Part shown: positions 6,153-6,269 of the stretch, piece after piece
Layout: every line of letters begins with the position of its first letter
How positions within the stretch are numbered: position 1 is the stretch's first letter
Source: an uncultured Erysipelotrichaceae bacterium
GTDB lineage: Bacteria > Bacillota_I > Bacilli_A > RF39 > UBA660
DNA: 6,269 nt
Assembly: GCA_902766815.1 (NCBI GenBank)
Contig: CACXEZ010000174.1
Location: 1 to 6,269 of the forward strand
Reading direction: 5' to 3'
The notes under the pieces: model-generated
What the model was told of the DNA's origin: nothing
The model's input: only the letters and a program-made list of their open reading frames with translations
The model's database searches: none
Program-made: the position numbers and the translations under genes

Positions 6153-6180
6153 TGTGTGATATAATAAATATATACTACAA
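6134..6180. promoter_or_regulatory. Possible operator: inverted TTGTAG/CTACAA arms flanking a promoter
   Basis: TTGTAG at 6134-6139 and CTACAA at 6175-6180 are perfect inverted 6-mers. Allowing a one-base gap the similarity extends inward (TTGTAG-G-TAAATA against TATATACTACAA). They bracket the rightward -10 and the regulator's -35, the geometry expected for two half-sites bound by a protein with two HTH units or by a dimer. The centre-to-centre distance is about 41 bp, near four helical turns. Binding is inferred. Confidence 0.35.
6157..6165 (+). promoter_or_regulatory. Extended -10 promoter firing out of the right edge
   Basis: TGATATAAT (6157-6165) repeats the core seen upstream of the helicase operon and the dehydrogenase. 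No strong -35 is visible (TTGTAG at 6134-6139 is 20 bp away). The transcript would start near 6171-6173 and run off the window. Confidence 0.6.
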
Positions 6181-6191
6181 AGAGTAGCAAA

Positions 6192-6227
6192 ATGAACATC
6201 AAGATAAAGATATTAATTTCTAGTTGA
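6192..6227 (+). other. Short 11-codon ORF in the right-edge transcript
   Basis: ATG at 6192 opens MNIKIKILISS and closes with TGA at 6225-6227. AAGAG at 6180-6184 is a weak ribosome site 7 nt upstream. It could be a leader peptide, or simply part of an untranslated leader or small RNA. I do not treat it as an established gene. Confidence 0.25.
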
Positions 6228-6234
6228 AGTACAA

Positions 6235-6252
6235 TCAAATTCTTGAATTTGA
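6235..6252. repeat. Perfect 8-bp inverted repeat near the right edge
   Basis: TCAAATTC (6235-6242) and GAATTTGA (6245-6252) are exact inverted arms with only TT between them. As RNA the two innermost pairs would have to open to form a loop. No T run follows before the window ends, so it is not a visible terminator. As DNA it could be a protein-binding palindrome. Confidence 0.4.
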
Positions 6253-6269
6253 CAGTTAGAGCATAAAAA

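Noticed and set aside
1..6269. Mycoplasma-type TGA=Trp code
   Set aside because: Trp residues in conserved positions are TGG (for example DDWQTIY), and TGA works as the stop of two genes, one in an ATGA overlap.
1..6269. CRISPR array, tRNA or insertion sequence
   Set aside because: I found no regularly spaced repeats, no cloverleaf-like segment and no transposase; the only direct repeat is a single 11-bp tandem pair.

Overview
The window is AT-rich (by eye near 30% GC) bacterial DNA. The Shine-Dalgarno sites are purine-rich AGGAG/AGGTGA types, TGG is used for Trp and TGA for stop, and start contexts and promoters look like those of low-GC Bacillota. The standard genetic code applies, so this is not a TGA-recoding mycoplasma. 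The genus cannot be fixed from the sequence. There are no tRNA, rRNA, CRISPR, transposase or integrase genes.

Layout, left to right. (1) A minus-strand gene (89-985) encodes a 298-aa protein of unknown function with a hydrophobic N-terminus, a lysine-rich linker and a very acidic tail. A hairpin terminator at about 53-88 closes it. (2) Divergent from it is a plus-strand three-gene operon (1046-4265): a 797-aa UvrD/Rep-type superfamily 1 helicase carrying an inserted PD-(D/E)XK-nuclease-like domain, then two small unrecognised proteins of 118 and 155 aa. The second gene follows 5 nt after the helicase stop, and the third overlaps the second by the 4-nt ATGA. (3) A separately promoted gene (4375-5427) encodes a Rossmann-fold dehydrogenase related to 2,4-diaminopentanoate dehydrogenase and DapB; an AU-rich hairpin follows it. 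(4) A 223-bp intergenic stretch holds that hairpin, an 11-bp tandem repeat and an isolated Shine-Dalgarno/start pair on the minus strand. (5) A minus-strand gene (5651-6082) encodes a small regulator with two XRE/Cro-type helix-turn-helix domains. Its upstream region has a divergent rightward promoter between two inverted TTGTAG/CTACAA arms. The window ends shortly after, in an unassigned transcript leader.

How the parts may work together. The tight helicase/118-aa/155-aa spacing says these three are co-expressed and probably act together. A helicase-nuclease with small accessory proteins is a plausible genome-maintenance or anti-phage module, but nothing in the sequence proves that. The two small genes use T-ending codons much more than the helicase gene does, which suggests a separate origin. 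The tandem-HTH regulator probably controls itself and whatever lies beyond the right edge. The dehydrogenase looks metabolically independent. Three promoters share the same extended -10 core, TGATATAAT.
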